A DNA stretch of 64,000 bases from Gammaproteobacteria bacterium (GTDB lineage: Bacteria; Pseudomonadota; Gammaproteobacteria; JABCZS01): positions 1 to 64,000 of the forward strand of contig JAJFKJ010000019.1 in NCBI GenBank assembly GCA_021773275.1. The letters are read 5' to 3'. Below the pieces are notes generated by a model, which saw only the letters and a list, made by a program, of their open reading frames with translations, did no database searches and had not been told where the DNA came from. Below, one piece after another: positions 43,402 to 52,574 of this stretch (positions are counted from its first letter, which is position 1; each line of letters opens with the position of its first letter). Made by a program: the position numbers and the translations under genes.

Positions 43402-44421
43402 ATGCTTAATAACCAAGCCATTGTACAAGCTAAAAAGCAGGTGATCACCCAGGATTTACCCGCTATAGAGCAACTTGACCCAGCCCTCATTGAACGCTGG
43501 CAGCAACTTTTTGCGCAACATAATGCCGTGTTAATTGCGCATTACTACGTAGACCCGAAGCTGCAAGCCTTGGCCGAGGCGACAGGTGGTTTTATTGGTG
43601 ACTCCCTCGAGATGGCTCGTTTTGGTCGGGATAACCCAGCAACAACGCTGATCATTGCTGGGGTCAAATTTATGGGTGAATCTGCAAAGATTTTAAGCCC
43701 TAACAAACGTGTATTGATGCCAACGCTGGAGGCGACTTGTTCGCTGGATATTAGCTGCCCGATAGATGAGTTTAGTAAGTTTTGTGATGGACATGCAGAT
43801 CGCACAGTTGTTGTTTATGCAAACACGTCTGCAGCAGTTAAAGCGCGTGCTGACTGGGTTGTCACATCAAGCTGTGCGGTGGACATCATTCAGCATCTCA
43901 AAGAAAAGGGCGAGAAAATACTTTGGGCACCCGATAAATATTTGGGTAATTATATTCAATCGCAAACTGGGGCTGATATGCTGCTGTGGGATGGTTCTTG
44001 CATCGTGCACGAAACATTCAAAGCCAATGCGCTTAAAAATCTTAAAGCGCAACATCCTGATGCAACTGTTTTGGTGCATCCGGAATCACCGATGGACGTC
44101 ATAGCGCTTGCCGATGTAGTGGGCTCAACTACGCAGCTGCTCAAGGCTAGCCAAAGACCGGAGTTTAAAAAGCTTATCGTCGCCACTGAACGTGGTATTT
44201 TCTATAAGATGCAACAGATCTCACCCGATAAAATCTTTTTGCAAGCACCTTCTGGCGGCCAAGGTGCCACCTGCCAAAGCTGCATCCACTGCCCCTGGAT
44301 GGGTATGAACAGTCTAGAGCGTTTAGACAGCGTTTTTGACAGTGCTGATAATGAGATTCTGGTGGCTGAAAATGTCCGTATCAACGCGCTCAAACCCCTA
44401 GATCGCATGCTGGCATTCTGA
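43402..44421 (+). CDS. nadA: Quinolinate synthase A
   Basis: NadA condenses iminoaspartate with dihydroxyacetone phosphate to quinolinate in NAD synthesis, using a [4Fe-4S] cluster. The 339-residue protein (start ATG 43402) has [20 protein letters not shown], the cysteines in [21 protein letters not shown] and [15 protein letters not shown], and ends [10 protein letters not shown]. It lies just before the SUF operon, a sensible neighbour because the enzyme needs a labile cluster. Divergent from fadL. A start at 43375 in the same frame lacks support. Confidence 0.92.
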   Translation: MLNNQAIVQAKKQVITQDLPAIEQLDPALIERWQQLFAQHNAVLIAHYYVDPKLQALAEATGGFIGDSLEMARFGRDNPATTLIIAGVKFMGESAKILSPNKRVLMPTLEATCSLDISCPIDEFSKFCDGHADRTVVVYANTSAAVKARADWVVTSSCAVDIIQHLKEKGEKILWAPDKYLGNYIQSQTGADMLLWDGSCIVHETFKANALKNLKAQHPDATVLVHPESPMDVIALADVVGSTTQLLKASQRPEFKKLIVATERGIFYKMQQISPDKIFLQAPSGGQGATCQSCIHCPWMGMNSLERLDSVFDSADNEILVAENVRINALKPLDRMLAF

Positions 44422-44464
44422 TTAGCCCTTGCATTCAGTACCGTTTTAGTCCACAATGGGCACC

Positions 44465-44938
44465 ATGTTACGAATTACGCGTCTAACAGACTATGCAACG
44501 GTGGTGCTGAGCCATATGGCCCAGGACGCTAAGTCCTTGTTTAGTAGCAAAAAATTGGCTTCAGAGCTCGGTCTAGGTATACCTACGGTGAGCAAAATAT
44601 TGAAGCTGTTAGCCGCAGCAGGGTTGGTCAGTTCTGTACGTGGGGCTGAGGGCGGCTATCGCCTTGCCAGAAGTGCTGCAGATATCGCCATCACCGACAT
44701 TATCGAAGCATTAGAAGGGCCTTTGGCAATGACCGAATGCGCTCTACACGAGGACAGCTGCGAACAATCCAGTAGCTGCCATCTAAGTACCAGCTGGCAG
44801 AGCATCAGCCAGGGTATTTCCGATATTCTACGGCAGATCAGTCTCGCCGACATGCTGGGGGCAAAGCCAAGCGCAGTGCTGGCAAGCATCACCCCAGAAC
44901 AATTATTAGCGACCATTCCAATGGGGAGTAAGGCATGA
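44465..44938 (+). CDS. Rrf2-family SUF operon regulator
   Basis: A 157-residue Rrf2 transcription factor, first gene of the SUF operon. The winged helix is at 1-65 ([48 protein letters not shown]). Three cysteines ([17 protein letters not shown], about 89-105) are placed like the [2Fe-2S] ligands of IscR-type sensors. It therefore probably senses cluster status and represses its own operon. The start is ATG 44465 ([11 protein letters not shown]); an ATG three codons earlier is possible. Overlaps sufB by ATGA. Confidence 0.88.
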   Translation: MLRITRLTDYATVVLSHMAQDAKSLFSSKKLASELGLGIPTVSKILKLLAAAGLVSSVRGAEGGYRLARSAADIAITDIIEALEGPLAMTECALHEDSCEQSSSCHLSTSWQSISQGISDILRQISLADMLGAKPSAVLASITPEQLLATIPMGSKA

Positions 44939-46383
44939 GCAATAATGCTGAAATAAAAGAGATTGCAAGCCAAGAGTATCAACATGGTTTTGTAACAGAT
45001 ATTGAATCCGAATCATTGCCGCCAGGTTTGAGCGAAGATACTGTGCGTGCGATCTCGGCAAAAAAGAACGAACCTGAATTTTTATTAAACTGGCGTTTAA
45101 AAGCTTACCGTCATTGGCTAACGATGAAAGAGCCAAAGTGGCCGCATGTGAATTACCCGCCGATTGATTTTCAAGCCATCAGCTATTTTTCAGCGCCAAA
45201 ATCAATAGATGACATGCCAAAAAGTTTAGATGAGGTCGACCCTGAATTGTTACGCACCTATGAAAAGCTCGGTATTCCATTGCGTGAGCAAGAAATGTTG
45301 GCAGGTGTGGTCGCGGTTGATGCTGTCTTTGACAGCGTATCCGTTGCAACAACATTCAAATCAAAATTAAAAGAAGCTGGCGTAATCTTTTGCTCGTTTT
45401 CCGAAGCGGTACAAGAGTGCCCTGAACTTATTGAACAATATTTAGGTTCTGTCGTACCTTATGCAGATAATTATTATGCAGCCTTAAACTCCGCAGTGTA
45501 TAGCGATGGCTCATTTGTCTACATTCCAAAAGGTGTGCGTTGCCCAATGGAACTCTCTACTTATTTTAGAATAAACGCAGCGAATACGGGGCAGTTTGAA
45601 CGTACATTAGTGATTGCCGAAGAGGGCAGTCATGTTAGCTATTTGGAAGGTTGTACAGCACCGATGCGCGATGAAAATCAATTGCACGCAGCTGTTGTGG
45701 AACTTATTGCACTAAAAGATGCACAGATTAAATATTCAACGGTGCAAAACTGGTACCCAGGTGATAAAGACGGCAAAGGTGGTATTTATAATTTTGTGAC
45801 CAAACGTGGCGATTGCCGTGGGGACAATTCAAAAATATCCTGGACGCAAGTGGAAACGGGCTCCGCGATTACTTGGAAATACCCAAGTTGTATACTACGT
45901 GGCAATAACTCTGTGGGTGAATTTTACTCGGTTGCATTGACTAACAATATGCAACAAGCTGATACCGGCACGAAAATGATTCATATCGGCAAGAACACAT
46001 CGAGCACCATTATTTCTAAAGGTATATCGGCCGGTCGAGGTCAAAACAGCTACCGTGGTCTGGTCAAAATCACCCCTAGCGCAGAAAATGCTAAGAATTT
46101 TACACAGTGTGACTCTCTATTGATCGGTGATAAGTGTGGCGCGCATACTTTCCCATATATCGAAGTTGCTAACAAGACGGCGCAACTCGGCCATGAGGCA
46201 GCGACCAGCAAGATCAGTGAAGATCAGTTGTTCTATTGCATGCAACGTGGCCTAGATATGGAAAATGCAATATCTATGATTGTTAATGGTTTTTGCAAAG
46301 AAGTATTTAAAGAGCTGCCCATGGAGTTCGCAGTAGAAGCACAAAAATTACTTGAAGTGAGCTTAGAGGGTTGCGTCGGGTAA
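44935..46383 (+). CDS. sufB: Fe-S cluster assembly protein SufB
   Basis: SufB is the scaffold on which the SUF system builds Fe-S clusters, in a complex with SufC and SufD. The 482-residue protein shows [37 protein letters not shown], the cysteine-containing core [19 protein letters not shown], and [17 protein letters not shown]-like [19 protein letters not shown]. Length agrees with E. coli SufB (495). The operon order is regulator-sufB-C-D-S-U-T. Confidence 0.95.
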   Translation: MSNNAEIKEIASQEYQHGFVTDIESESLPPGLSEDTVRAISAKKNEPEFLLNWRLKAYRHWLTMKEPKWPHVNYPPIDFQAISYFSAPKSIDDMPKSLDEVDPELLRTYEKLGIPLREQEMLAGVVAVDAVFDSVSVATTFKSKLKEAGVIFCSFSEAVQECPELIEQYLGSVVPYADNYYAALNSAVYSDGSFVYIPKGVRCPMELSTYFRINAANTGQFERTLVIAEEGSHVSYLEGCTAPMRDENQLHAAVVELIALKDAQIKYSTVQNWYPGDKDGKGGIYNFVTKRGDCRGDNSKISWTQVETGSAITWKYPSCILRGNNSVGEFYSVALTNNMQQADTGTKMIHIGKNTSSTIISKGISAGRGQNSYRGLVKITPSAENAKNFTQCDSLLIGDKCGAHTFPYIEVANKTAQLGHEAATSKISEDQLFYCMQRGLDMENAISMIVNGFCKEVFKELPMEFAVEAQKLLEVSLEGCVG

Positions 46384-46412
46384 TGTATCCAAATGGTTTA
46401 ATAATGAGGTAA

Positions 46413-47156
46413 ATGATGTTTGAAATTAAAAATCTTCATGCCACGGTTGATGGCAAAGAAGTATTAAAAGGCATATCACTAGACATTAAAGCGGGTGAGG
46501 TACATGCGATCATGGGCCCGAATGGTTCAGGCAAAAGTACGCTGGGTAATGTTATTGCTGGGCGTGATGGCTATGAAGTTACGCAGGGTGAAGTGCTGCT
46601 TCACGGGCAAAATCTTTTAGACCTTGAAGCGCACGAACGCGCTTTGATTGGTGTATTTTTGGCGATGCAATATCCCGTTGAGATTCCGGGCGTGAATAAT
46701 ATGAGTTTTTTAAAGGCAGCTTTAAATGCTAAGCGCAAAATGCAAGGTGAACCCGAGGTTGATGCTTTTGACTTTTTAAACACCGTAAAATCGAAAGTTA
46801 AACAAGTTAACATGAAAGAAGACCTGTTGTACCGCGCGGTAAACGAAGGCTTTTCAGGCGGCGAGAAAAAGCGTAACGAAGTATTGCAAATGTTGGTGCT
46901 TGAGCCCACATTGGCGATTCTTGATGAAACGGATTCGGGTCTTGATATCGACGCTTTGCAAACAGTGGCCGAGGGCGTGAATTCACTTCGTAGCGCGGAC
47001 CGTTCATTTATTGTTATTACCCATTATCAACGATTATTAGATTACATCGTGCCTGACAAAGTACATGTGCTTGCTGATGGTAAAATTGTAAAATCCGGTG
47101 ATAAAACACTAGCAATGGAATTAGAGAAAGAAGGCTACGGCTGGGTGGAGGCATAA
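46413..47156 (+). CDS. sufC: Fe-S cluster assembly ATPase SufC
   Basis: SufC is a soluble ABC-type ATPase that drives conformational change in SufBCD. Walker A is GPNGSGKSTL, the signature is GFSGGEKKRNEVLQML, and Walker B is LAILDETDSGLD, followed by the TH of VITHYQRLL. All are diagnostic of SufC. 247 residues. GAGG lies before two adjacent ATG codons (46413, 46416). Overlaps sufD by one base. Confidence 0.95.
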   Translation: MMFEIKNLHATVDGKEVLKGISLDIKAGEVHAIMGPNGSGKSTLGNVIAGRDGYEVTQGEVLLHGQNLLDLEAHERALIGVFLAMQYPVEIPGVNNMSFLKAALNAKRKMQGEPEVDAFDFLNTVKSKVKQVNMKEDLLYRAVNEGFSGGEKKRNEVLQMLVLEPTLAILDETDSGLDIDALQTVAEGVNSLRSADRSFIVITHYQRLLDYIVPDKVHVLADGKIVKSGDKTLAMELEKEGYGWVEA

Positions 47157-48304
47157 TGCGACAACAGGCTTGGCAACAATTTACACAGCAAGGGCTGCCG
47201 ACATTACGTGATGAGCAGTGGAAATATACGCCGCTGCGAATGGTGGCTGCGCTACTAAAAGAAGAAGAAAATAATGTTGGCGGCATATTAAATGAAGCGC
47301 GCACAAAGCAAAGTAACATTGAATTACAATTTGAAGCCAATTCTTATGTCAAACAAGTAGATTTTGATAATGTCGCTATTTTTAATCACACTTTTAACTT
47401 AGCAGAGCATCCACTGGCTGTACTTAACACAGCCCTCATGCAATCTGGTGTAGCGATCACGATCCCTGACAATACAGTCATTGCCGAGCCTATTGTGATT
47501 ACTTGCATTGCAAATGATGCTAGTGCAGAGCAAACACAGCAGCTACGCCATATTATCAAAATAGGTGTGAACAGTAAGGCTCAAGTTATTTTTAAATACG
47601 AATCAGCAACTGAAAAACGTTATTTCGTAAATATTGTGCAAGAAATTCATGCGGGTGAAAATAGCCATCTTGAACACGTGATTATACAAGAACAGCACGA
47701 TGATGCTTTGCATATAGAAGGCGTGCATATTAAGCAAGCAGCGAACTCTATTGTTAAATCATATGCGCTTTCAAAGGGTGCTAAGCTCGCTCGTTTTGAT
47801 ATTCAAGCCCATTTTGCTGCCGCAGGCTCTAGCTGCGAAATGATTGGTTTATACCAGGCAAAAGGTAAACAACACGTTGATTTCCATTTAAATGCTGAGC
47901 ATAAGCAACCGCACTGCCGTACAAAACAGTTTTATCGCGGCATTGTTGACGATAAAGCTAAAGCCGTATTCAATGCTCGGGTTGTTATTCACCCGCAAGC
48001 TGATAAGTCTGTATCAGAGCAAACTAATAATAATTTACTGCTATCAAACACAGCTGAAGTTGACACTAAGCCAGAACTTGAAGTTTACCATGATGATGTC
48101 AAAGCCGCGCATGGGGCGACGGTAGGGCAGCTTGATAAAGATGCATTGTTCTATTTAACTGCACGCGGCATCCAAAAGGAAAAGGCAGAAGAAATGCTAA
48201 GAACGGCTTTTTTGTCTGCAGTGATAGATGAAATTGACAGCGTAATGGTGCAAGCACTTTTTCGCACGGCACTGGGCATGATGGAGGATAAAAATGGACG
48301 TTGA
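47156..48304 (+). CDS. sufD: Fe-S cluster assembly protein SufD
   Basis: SufD pairs with SufB in the scaffold complex. The 382-residue protein has the N-terminal LRDEQWKYTPLR block, the central beta-helix, and the C-terminal signature TKPELEVYHDDVKAAHGATVGQLDKDALFYL, then ARGIQKEKAEEML. It begins at an ATG overlapping the sufC stop and overlaps sufS by 11 bases. Confidence 0.94.
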   Translation: MRQQAWQQFTQQGLPTLRDEQWKYTPLRMVAALLKEEENNVGGILNEARTKQSNIELQFEANSYVKQVDFDNVAIFNHTFNLAEHPLAVLNTALMQSGVAITIPDNTVIAEPIVITCIANDASAEQTQQLRHIIKIGVNSKAQVIFKYESATEKRYFVNIVQEIHAGENSHLEHVIIQEQHDDALHIEGVHIKQAANSIVKSYALSKGAKLARFDIQAHFAAAGSSCEMIGLYQAKGKQHVDFHLNAEHKQPHCRTKQFYRGIVDDKAKAVFNARVVIHPQADKSVSEQTNNNLLLSNTAEVDTKPELEVYHDDVKAAHGATVGQLDKDALFYLTARGIQKEKAEEMLRTAFLSAVIDEIDSVMVQALFRTALGMMEDKNGR

Positions 48305-49511
48305 TTCGGTTCGCACGCAATTTCCAACGCTTCAGCAGATGGTGTATGACAAACCGCTGATCTATTTAGACAGCGGCGCTACCATGCAAAAACCATTAGC
48401 CGTGATAGATGCAATGGATTCATACTACATGCACGATAATTCAAATGTGCACCGTGGTGTACATGCGCTAAGTGCTCGCGCCGATAAACTCTTTAATGAT
48501 GCCCGCAGCAAGGTACGTTCATTTATTAATGCTAAAAGCGACGAAGAAGTCATATTCACCAGTGGTGCAACCGGGGCTATTAACCTTGTTGCACAAAGTT
48601 TTTGCCAAGCCTTTATGAAGGCAGGCGATGAAATTATTATTTCTGAAATGGAGCATCATTCTAATATTGTTCCATGGCAGCTAGCCTGTGAGCGTATGGG
48701 TGCTGTTTTGAAAGTGGTGCCTGTAACCGATGCGGGTGAGCTTGATATGCAGGCCTATGCTGAATTATTGAATGAAAAAACAAAGCTCGTTGCGCTAACA
48801 CACGTATCGAACGTGTTAGGCACAGTAAACCCTATTGAAAAAATTATTGAGCTTGCCCATAAAAATGATATTGCAGTTTTAATTGATGCTGCACAATCGA
48901 TTCATCACATGCAGATTGATGTTCAGGCCCTGGACTGTGATTTCCTGGTGTTTTCTGGGCATAAAATGTACGGCCCAACAGGCATTGGGGTGCTTTATGG
49001 AAAAAAACATTGGCTAGAAGCGATGCCGCCTTACCAGGGTGGTGGTTCAATGATTGAAGAAGTCAGCTTTGATAAAACCACATACAACAAGCTACCGTTT
49101 AAATTTGAAGCTGGCACACCCAATATTGCAGGCGTAATTGGCTTGGGCGCTGCAATCAACTTTATTGAGCATATTGGCTTTGATTTTATTGTTGACCATG
49201 AAGCGAAATTAACCGCGCATTTATTGAAAAAATTAGGTGCAATTGAAGGCCTGCGTATTATAGGGTCTCCTGAAAAACGTGCTTCAGTTGTATCATTTTT
49301 AATTGACGGTATTCATGCGCACGATATAGCTACAATGCTTGATCGCCAGGGCATTGCAGTAAGGGCTGGGCATCATTGTGCTATGCCATTGATGAAACGT
49401 TACGGTGTTGCCGCTACGACGCGCGCAACCTTGGCGATATACAATACAACAGAAGAAATCGATAAACTAGCTGAAGGTATAGTGAGCCTTCAACAGGTGT
49501 TTGCAGAATGA
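48294..49511 (+). CDS. sufS: Cysteine desulfurase SufS
   Basis: SufS takes sulfur from cysteine using pyridoxal phosphate. The 405 residues have the N-terminal IYLDSGATMQKP, HRGVHALSARA, the PLP lysine K224 (VFSGHKMYGPTGIG) and the persulfide cysteine C362 (VRAGHHCAMPLM), with the short active-site loop of group II desulfurases. ATMQKP replaces the common AATTQKP with one residue fewer (GATMQ), a minor variation. Partner of SufU encoded next. Confidence 0.94.
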   Translation: MDVDSVRTQFPTLQQMVYDKPLIYLDSGATMQKPLAVIDAMDSYYMHDNSNVHRGVHALSARADKLFNDARSKVRSFINAKSDEEVIFTSGATGAINLVAQSFCQAFMKAGDEIIISEMEHHSNIVPWQLACERMGAVLKVVPVTDAGELDMQAYAELLNEKTKLVALTHVSNVLGTVNPIEKIIELAHKNDIAVLIDAAQSIHHMQIDVQALDCDFLVFSGHKMYGPTGIGVLYGKKHWLEAMPPYQGGGSMIEEVSFDKTTYNKLPFKFEAGTPNIAGVIGLGAAINFIEHIGFDFIVDHEAKLTAHLLKKLGAIEGLRIIGSPEKRASVVSFLIDGIHAHDIATMLDRQGIAVRAGHHCAMPLMKRYGVAATTRATLAIYNTTEEIDKLAEGIVSLQQVFAE

Positions 49512-49957
49512 ACGATCTCCGGCACTTATACCAAGATGTAATTATCGAGCATGGTCGTAGACCACGAAATTTTGCACGTTTGGAAAATGCGGATTGTTTT
49601 GCTCGTGGCAAAAATCCTTTGTGCGGCGATCAGATCACAGTTTATATGAACTTAGAAAATGATTGTATCAAAGAGGTTAAATTCGATGGCGAAGGTTGCG
49701 CTATTTGCCTGGCATCAGCATCGTTGATGGGTGAGCACCTCACAGGGCGCACAATAACGGATGCAAAAAACCTTTTCGAAACGTTTCACAAGCTTGTTAC
49801 TGAAGATAACTGCGAACCCGAAGATGATTCTCTGGGCAAGCTGATCATTCTTTCAGGCGTAAAAGATTACCCTGCGCGTGTTAAATGTGCAACTTTGGCA
49901 TGGCATACATTATTGCATGCCTTAGAAAAAGACGAAGCAATAGCAACGACGGAATAA
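49508..49957 (+). CDS. sufU: SufU-type sulfur acceptor
   Basis: SufU is an IscU-like zinc protein that receives sulfur from SufS. The 149-residue protein has NPLCGDQI (C39, D41), GCAICLASASLM (C64, C67) and RVKCATLAWHTL (C127), matching the zinc ligands and the SufU-type spacer between the second and third sites. E. coli uses SufE instead, so this operon is of the SufU kind seen in Firmicutes, Xanthomonadales-like and Legionellales-like bacteria. Overlaps sufS by ATGA. Confidence 0.92.
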   Translation: MNDLRHLYQDVIIEHGRRPRNFARLENADCFARGKNPLCGDQITVYMNLENDCIKEVKFDGEGCAICLASASLMGEHLTGRTITDAKNLFETFHKLVTEDNCEPEDDSLGKLIILSGVKDYPARVKCATLAWHTLLHALEKDEAIATTE

Positions 49958-49959
49958 AT

Positions 49960-50499
49960 ATGAACGGAACAATTGTAACAATGCAGCGCAGCTGCGACGC
50001 TTTATTAATCCCCAACGGCATCCCCGTTACGGTTCGCGAAGGCGAACAGGTCATGATCACCCAAGCGATTGGCGGAACGTTTACGTTACAAGTCAATGGC
50101 AACTTGGTGCGACTGGGCCCTGAAGACGCCGACGCCTTAGGTATCGACCCGGCGCTTATTGAAAAAAATTCTTTCGTTATACCTGACACCCTGGACGACG
50201 ATGCCATATGGGAAACAATGGCAACGGTATTTGACCCCGAAATCCCTGTAAATATCGTAGAGTTAGGTCTTATATATAACATGGTGCTTAAAGAACAAGA
50301 TGGCGGCTATGTGATTGATGTAGAAATGACTTTAACTGCAGCAGGCTGTGGTATGGGCCCTGTGTTAGTCGAAGATGTCAAAGATCGCTTGGGGCAATTG
50401 CCTGGCGTGCTAGAGGTTAACGTTGAACTTACCTTTGAGCCACCTTGGAATCAAGCTTTAATGTCTGAAGCAGCGAAGTTACAACTGGGTATGCTATGA
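49960..50499 (+). CDS. sufT: SufT, DUF59/MIP18-family Fe-S maturation factor
   Basis: SufT helps mature Fe-S proteins under high demand. The 179-residue protein (start ATG 49960, MNGTIVTMQ) has an N-terminal region with VREGEQVMITQAIGGTFTL and a C-terminal DUF59 domain: DDDAIWETMATVFDPEIPVNIVEL, then LTAAGCGMGPVLVEDVK and ELTFEPPWNQALMSEAAK. This two-part layout is that of SufT. A longer frame starting inside sufU is not needed. Confidence 0.9.
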   Translation: MNGTIVTMQRSCDALLIPNGIPVTVREGEQVMITQAIGGTFTLQVNGNLVRLGPEDADALGIDPALIEKNSFVIPDTLDDDAIWETMATVFDPEIPVNIVELGLIYNMVLKEQDGGYVIDVEMTLTAAGCGMGPVLVEDVKDRLGQLPGVLEVNVELTFEPPWNQALMSEAAKLQLGML

Positions 50500-50822
50500 G
50501 TAAAACTGCTGCACAATGGGTAGAAGTTTGCAAAACTGTAGAACTCCCTGTTGGCGAACGCAAAATCATTGACCTTGATGAAAAACACATTATGGTTTTA
50601 AATAATGATGGTGATTACTATGCTATTGAATCTATGTGCACGCATGCTATGTTTGAGCTTGACGATGCTGAGATTGAAAAATGCGCGATCGTTTGTCCAT
50701 TGCATGGTGCGCACTTTTGCCTAAAGACAGGTGAACCTTTAACGCCACCTGCTTTTGAGGCTATCGACACTTACGAAGTGCGCGTACAAAATGATATAAT
50801 TGAAATATCTGTTGAAGAGTGA
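50496..50822 (+). CDS. Rieske-type [2Fe-2S] ferredoxin
   Basis: A 108-residue small Rieske protein. The cluster ligands are C48 and H50 (MCTHAMF) and C67 and H70 (CPLHGAHF), so the two motifs are complete. No membrane segment or signal is seen, hence a cytosolic electron carrier or a NirD-like protein. It overlaps sufT by ATGA and is thus translated with the SUF genes, as seen in several proteobacterial SUF operons. Redox partner unknown. Confidence 0.88.
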   Translation: MSKTAAQWVEVCKTVELPVGERKIIDLDEKHIMVLNNDGDYYAIESMCTHAMFELDDAEIEKCAIVCPLHGAHFCLKTGEPLTPPAFEAIDTYEVRVQNDIIEISVEE

Positions 50823-50828
50823 TGAGCC

Positions 50829-51227
50829 ATGACTGAAGATTATAAATTTATCGGTGAGTGCATTATCCCGGTGCGCTGGTGCGACATGGATGCCTACGGC
50901 CATGTTAATAATTCAAAGTATTTTGATTATTTTTCAGAAGCTCGTATTTTAGTTTTAAAGCAGATTATGTCTGAAAAACATAATATTTTATACATGCTAG
51001 TCGATACACGTTGCAATTTTAAAAAAGAAATCCGTTACCCTGAAACCTTAAAATTCAAACACTACCTCAAAGAGATTGGTCGCTCGAGCTTTACATTAGT
51101 CGTAGATATTTATTCGCAAGATGAATCCACCTATTACGCCCAAGGTGAAGCAAAACTGGTTTGCTTTGACCCTGAACGCCGCAAGGCAATCCGCATCCCG
51201 GATTTTCTAATCGAACAGTTTAAATAA
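50829..51227 (+). CDS. 4HBT-family acyl-CoA thioesterase
   Basis: A 132-residue hot-dog fold thioesterase. VRWCDMDAYGHVNNSKYFDYF contains the catalytic aspartate and the HVNN element of the 4-hydroxybenzoyl-CoA thioesterase (YbgC/FadM-like) family. Such enzymes hydrolyse acyl-CoA. It is the last gene of the SUF operon, 6 bases after the Rieske gene, with no evident functional link to cluster assembly. Substrate unknown. Confidence 0.83.
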   Translation: MTEDYKFIGECIIPVRWCDMDAYGHVNNSKYFDYFSEARILVLKQIMSEKHNILYMLVDTRCNFKKEIRYPETLKFKHYLKEIGRSSFTLVVDIYSQDESTYYAQGEAKLVCFDPERRKAIRIPDFLIEQFK

Positions 51228-51452
51228 ATTACCGCCCCCCTTTATAAAAGCTCTGCTGCATAAATGCGATAAACTCATACGAGAGCCGCGAACGTTAGAG
51301 AGCGGTTGCAATGATGCTATCTTGCAAGTTTTTATTCCCTCACCCATCCCTCACGGTCGGGGCTCTGATAGCAGACTTGATTCGCCCCCTTTATAAAGGG
51401 GGCAGGCCCGCCATCGGCGGGGCGGGGGATTTTGTACTTGCAATGATACTTC
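51228..51452. repeat. Intergenic repeat cluster between convergent genes
   Basis: A gene-free 225-base region filled with repeat modules. 51280-51307 is a diverged copy of 25509-25536 (AGAGCCGCG, TAG, AGCGGTTG). 51340-51370 is the inverse of 2131-2161. 51384-51403 is a perfect 20-base palindrome (GCCCCCTTTATAAAGGGGGC), whose left half recurs at 51235-51248 and whose relative lies at 25681-25702. 51410-51445 matches 25190-25225. The palindrome could act as a bidirectional transcription stop for the two converging genes. Confidence 0.65.
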
Positions 51453-52139
51453 TTAATGCTTTAGCTTTCTATAAAGCACCGGCACTAAAGCCAACAAACC
51501 TAGCAGCAACAAAGGCACAAATACATTCGGCTGGAAAATAATCCCAATGTCAGGTGTTTTGTCTTCTGCGAGCAATGCGTTGAGCGAATTCCCTAGCGCC
51601 GTGTACACTAAACTGCCAGGAATAATGCCAAAAAATGTAGCGACAAAATATGAACGAAGTCGCATATTCAAAAGCGCGGGTGCTACGTTTACCACCCAAA
51701 AGGGAAATAGCGGCACTAATCGCAAGAACAATAGGTAATTGAAAGCATTCTCTTGAAAACCTTGTTCAAGTTTTTTAAGCCATTGATGTGAGCGGCCCGC
51801 TATCCAGTCTGCTAGTGCATAGCGCACCACCAGAAAAATGATACATGCACCGATACTGGCGCTGACGATGACAACTGTACCGCCTAAAAAAGTACCAAAC
51901 AAATAACCTGAGAACAATGTTATAGAGGTCGCAACCGGCAGTGAAAGTGCTACTACAACAATGTATATACCCGCTACAGTTAGAATTGAGAGTAGCAAGT
52001 GCGCTTGTGTCCAAGCTTTTAGCATTTCATGGTGTTCTTTCAGGCTTGCATAGCTAAGAAAGCGGTGCAGTTCAAACACATATGCCAGAATTATGGCGCT
52101 GATAATAAGAAGTAAAGGTAATAGTTTTTTGAATTTCAT
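51453..52139 (-). CDS. TVP38/TMEM64 (DedA superfamily) membrane protein
   Basis: A 228-residue inner-membrane protein with about five membrane segments: residues 5-20, 50-75, 80-110, 145-180 and 205-222. The family core LPVATSITLFSGYLFGTFLGGTVV and the FLRLVPLFPFWVVNVAPALLNMRLRSYFVATFFGIIPGSLVYT region are typical of TVP38/VTT proteins, which are implicated in lipid scrambling and membrane homeostasis. It is transcribed alone, convergent with the SUF operon. The precise role is not known. Confidence 0.87.
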   Translation of the reverse strand: MKFKKLLPLLLIISAIILAYVFELHRFLSYASLKEHHEMLKAWTQAHLLLSILTVAGIYIVVVALSLPVATSITLFSGYLFGTFLGGTVVIVSASIGACIIFLVVRYALADWIAGRSHQWLKKLEQGFQENAFNYLLFLRLVPLFPFWVVNVAPALLNMRLRSYFVATFFGIIPGSLVYTALGNSLNALLAEDKTPDIGIIFQPNVFVPLLLLGLLALVPVLYRKLKH

Positions 52140-52175
52140 GTTGACCTCGTTATTTTATCTATTATAGTTAAACAT

Positions 52176-52571
52176 ATGGAAATGACGCTTACAACACCTG
52201 CCTTGATTTTCCCGGCAGTGACCTTGTTGCTACTGGCCTATACAAATCGATTTTTGGCTACGGCCCAGCTTATTCGCAGGTTATACCAGCAATATGAAGA
52301 TAATCCCGATTCGGTGATCAAAGGCCAAATAATCAATTTACGCAAACGCCTGGGCGTGATAAGAGATATGCAAGCCTTAGGGGTTGTTAGCTTATTGCTT
52401 TCGATGTTATCGATGTTTTGCCTGTTCGCCAAGCTCTATATGCTCGGCAATATTATTTTTGGCTTATCGCTGCTTACCATGATCAGCTCATTGATGTTTT
52501 CATTATATGAAATTCAGATTTCTGTGGTGGCTTTAAATATGCAGCTCGCTAAAATGGAAGACGAGGTATAA
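52176..52571 (+). CDS. DUF2721 family membrane protein
   Basis: A 131-residue protein with three membrane helices (about 8-25, 64-85 and 88-110). The features TPALIFPAVTLLLLAYTNRFLATAQLIRRL and the long cytosolic helix followed by LSMLSMFCLFAKL and EIQISVVALNMQL match DUF2721, a family with no known function. It ends 3 bases from the trhO end on the opposite strand. Confidence 0.78.
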   Translation: MEMTLTTPALIFPAVTLLLLAYTNRFLATAQLIRRLYQQYEDNPDSVIKGQIINLRKRLGVIRDMQALGVVSLLLSMLSMFCLFAKLYMLGNIIFGLSLLTMISSLMFSLYEIQISVVALNMQLAKMEDEV

Positions 52572-52574
52572 TAT

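Noticed and set aside
43422-43480. tRNA or other standard RNA gene in the window
   Set aside because: I read the intergenic gaps on both strands for cloverleaf patterns with a TTCGA-type loop and CCA-like end and found none that fit.
43317-43490. N-terminal extension of fadL
   Set aside because: It would overlap nadA and precede a good signal peptide; the ATG at 43316 has a strong ribosome binding site.
44429-44455. Promoter for the SUF operon (TTGCAT, 17 bases, CACAAT)
   Set aside because: Both boxes match the consensus poorly and the leader would be only a few bases long; not strong enough to list.
51228-51340. Protein-coding gene between the thioesterase and TVP38
   Set aside because: The open frame there is made of repeat modules and has no plausible start signal.
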